Below, one piece after another: positions 6,228 through 7,675 of a stretch of 7,675 nucleotides of DNA (positions are counted from its first letter, which is position 1; the number at the start of each line of letters is the position of its first letter). Position numbers and translations under genes: made by a program. Origin of the DNA: Planctomycetota bacterium. Its GTDB lineage: Bacteria > Planctomycetota > UBA1135 > GCA-002686595. The stretch lies in assembly GCA_027623615.1 (NCBI GenBank), contig JAQBVH010000131.1, positions 1 through 7,675 on the forward strand. The letters are read 5' to 3'. Under the pieces are notes generated by a model. The model ran no database searches. It saw only the letters and a program-made list of their open reading frames with translations, and was not told the origin of the DNA.

Positions 6228-7270
6228 CGCGCCTGCTCGTCTCGGGATTGGTGCTCGATCAGCCGATGGGCGGCGTGCGTCGGCACAACCAGGAGCTCCT
6301 GCCGCGCGTGGCGCGGCGCCTCGCGGATGAGGGTGGACACCTGGCGGTGCTCGCGGGCCGCGGCGGCATCGGCTTCGACCTGCCCGCCCCCATCGAGCTC
6401 CTCACGAGCGACGTCCCCGCGCGGCCGATCCCCATGCGCGCGATGCGCGAGTCGCGCGCCCTGAACGAGGCGGCGCGGGCCGGCGGTTACGACCTCGTGC
6501 ACTCTGGCCATCTGCCGGCGCCGCGCGGCTTGGGCGTGCCCTTCAGCCTGACCCTGCACGACCTGCGCCACCTGGATGGGGAGCATTCGCCGTTCAGCCG
6601 GCGGCTGATCGCCAAGCAGGTCGTCGGCTGGGCGGTCGAGCGCGCCGCGCGCATCCTCACCGTCAGCGAGGCCACCGCGAGCCAGCTGCGCGCGCGCTGG
6701 CCGCGCTGCGCGGACAAGCTCACGCTCGTCCCCAACGCCGCGGACCACTTCGCGCCCCTGCCGCGCAACCCGGGCCGCGAGGCCGAGCTGCTGCACATCG
6801 GCCACGTCGAGCCGCGCAAGAACCTCGAGGTCGTGATCCGCGCCCTCGCCCACGCTCGCGACCTCCCGCCGCTGCGCCTCGCGGGAGCGGGCAAGGGGGA
6901 CGAGCTCGAGCGGCTGCGCGCGCTCGCCGCCGAGCTCGAAGTCGACGTGCGCTTCCATGGCCCGTTCGAGGACGCCGACCTCCCGCGGCTCCTGGCCACC
7001 TGCGCCGCCTTCGTGCTGCCCAGTCGCCTGGAGGGTTTCGGCATCCCTGCCCTCGAGGCCCAGCGCGCCGGCGCGCCCCTGGCGATCTCGGACCTGCCCG
7101 CCCTGCGTGAGGTGGTTGGACCCGAGGTGCCGTCGTTCGCCCCCGACGACGTCGCGGGCTGCGCACGCGCCCTGCGCGAGGCCCTCGCGAGCGAGCCGGT
7201 CCCGGCCATCACGACCAACACCTGGGACGACGCCGCCGAGCGCTGGCTGGCGGCGCTGCGCTCCCTGTAG
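6224..7270 (+). CDS. GT4 family glycosyltransferase (MtfB/WbpY-like), second of a pair
   Basis: The 348-residue product is a second GT4 enzyme. The start is GTG at 6224, overlapping the previous stop (GTGA), and gives VTRLLVSGLVLDQPMGGVRRHNQELLP, a normal GT4 N-terminus with the acceptor-side Gly-Gly turn (16-17). A longer in-frame extension from 6002 lies inside the previous gene and is rejected. LTLHDLRHL (109-117) matches the HDL motif of MtfB-like enzymes, and LVPNAAD (168-174) marks the interdomain linker. HIGHVEPRKNLEVV (191-204) and SRLEGFGIPALEAQRAG (267-283, Glu270 and Glu278 as E-x7-E) form the nucleotide-sugar site. The shared KNL.. and EGFG.PALEA blocks with its neighbour suggest the two are diverged duplicates, probably adding successive sugars to one glycan. 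Its stop abuts the stop of the convergent gene on the right with no spacer. Confidence 0.93.
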   Translation: MTRLLVSGLVLDQPMGGVRRHNQELLPRVARRLADEGGHLAVLAGRGGIGFDLPAPIELLTSDVPARPIPMRAMRESRALNEAARAGGYDLVHSGHLPAPRGLGVPFSLTLHDLRHLDGEHSPFSRRLIAKQVVGWAVERAARILTVSEATASQLRARWPRCADKLTLVPNAADHFAPLPRNPGREAELLHIGHVEPRKNLEVVIRALAHARDLPPLRLAGAGKGDELERLRALAAELEVDVRFHGPFEDADLPRLLATCAAFVLPSRLEGFGIPALEAQRAGAPLAISDLPALREVVGPEVPSFAPDDVAGCARALREALASEPVPAITTNTWDDAAERWLAALRSL

Positions 7271-7675
7271 CTACTCCGCGCTCTCCTCGAGGATCGCCGC
7301 GCTGCGCTTGCTGGCCGAGGTCAAGCTGTACGCGCCGTAGGCCAGGGCCGCGAACATCGCGACCACGAGGGCGTACAGCAGCACGCGCACTCCGATCGTC
7401 TGCTGGCCCAACTCCGCGCCGAGCATGCCCGGCCTGTTCTCGACCTTGTGGTACTGCAGGACCTTGCGGCCGGCATTCTTCGTGCGCACTCCACCCAGAC
7501 CGGCGGCGCTCGGGCCCATGGCGGCCGCGCGCTTGGCCGCCGACTGGCGGGCAGCGTCCGACTTGGGCTCGGGTGCTCGCGGCGTCTGCGACCTGGGCGC
7601 GCTGCGAATCGGCGCGACCTCGACCGGCCCATCCGCGTTCCACTCGCCCTCGAGGTCGAAGTCGCCGCCGGCCTC
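7271..7675 (-). CDS. Unknown protein with Pro/Ala-rich linker and C-terminal transmembrane helix, 5' end cut by window
   Basis: The frame is open from the right window edge to a TAG at 7273-7271 (134 visible residues), so the N-terminus is missing. The visible part begins acidic (EAGGDFDLEGEWNADG). It continues as a low-complexity linker rich in Ala, Pro, Arg, Ser and Lys (about 17-60), then a basic/polar stretch (KNAGRKVLQYHKVENRPG, 67-84). One strong transmembrane helix follows (about 95-117, VLLYALVVAMFAALAYGAY), with a short charged tail. A start at the in-frame ATG 7519 would give an 82-residue protein, but the continuous coding-like frame upstream argues that this Met is internal. I do not recognise the family. 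The architecture fits a single-pass membrane protein whose functional domain lies to the right of the window. Confidence 0.75.
   Translation of the reverse strand, partial: EAGGDFDLEGEWNADGPVEVAPIRSAPRSQTPRAPEPKSDAARQSAAKRAAAMGPSAAGLGGVRTKNAGRKVLQYHKVENRPGMLGAELGQQTIGVRVLLYALVVAMFAALAYGAYSLTSASKRSAAILEESAE

Noticed and set aside
7238..7283. Inverted repeat GAGCGC / GCGCTC around the right convergent junction as a bidirectional terminator
   Set aside because: The arm is only 6 bp and GCGCTC also occurs at 7258-7263. There is no U-run, and such repeats are expected by chance in sequence this GC-rich.

Overview
The window is a very GC-rich (about 70% by eye), densely packed bacterial chromosome segment with eight protein-coding genes, two of them cut by the window edges. 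There are no RNA genes, CRISPR arrays, insertion sequences or long gene-free stretches. Two lipoprotein signal peptides carrying BamE/SmpA-like domains, a Sec-exported peptidase and several membrane-anchored proteins point to a diderm (Gram-negative type) bacterium. The GC content, the membrane-anchored protein with carboxypeptidase-regulatory-like repeats, and the small lipoproteins would fit a GC-rich Planctomycetota or Myxococcota lineage. That assignment is an inference, because no taxonomic marker gene is present.

Layout from left to right. (1) Positions 1-1647, + strand: the C-terminal part of a membrane-anchored extracytoplasmic protein built from Ig-like, carboxypeptidase-regulatory-like modules. 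(2) Positions 1648-3573, - strand: a compact three-gene operon, read right to left, of a WaaG-like GT4 glycosyltransferase and two small tandem BamE-like lipoproteins, with a 4-bp ATGA overlap and a 1-bp gap. (3) Positions 3574-3688: a 115-bp spacer holding a stem-loop that has a UUCG tetraloop on the - strand. (4) Positions 3689-5095, - strand: an exported Xaa-Pro aminopeptidase (M24B) with all metal ligands present. (5) Positions 5096-5183: a short divergent intergenic region. (6) Positions 5184-7270, + strand: two overlapping GT4 glycosyltransferases of the MtfB/WbpY-like type, joined by a GTGA stop/start. (7) Positions 7271-7675, - strand: the C-terminal part of an unknown protein with a Pro/Ala-rich linker and one transmembrane helix near its end.

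The common theme is cell-envelope biogenesis: three GT4 glycosyltransferases in about 5 kb, two putative outer-membrane lipoproteins, an exported peptidase and membrane-anchored proteins. The three glycosyltransferases probably act on a surface polysaccharide, LPS or glycolipid, but no flippase, polymerase or sugar-nucleotide gene is present to define the product. Both convergent gene pairs abut with zero intergenic bases at an identical TAG|CTA hexamer. I see no convincing new defence or mobile system. The least explained element is the coupling of a glycosyltransferase to a pair of BamE-like lipoproteins.
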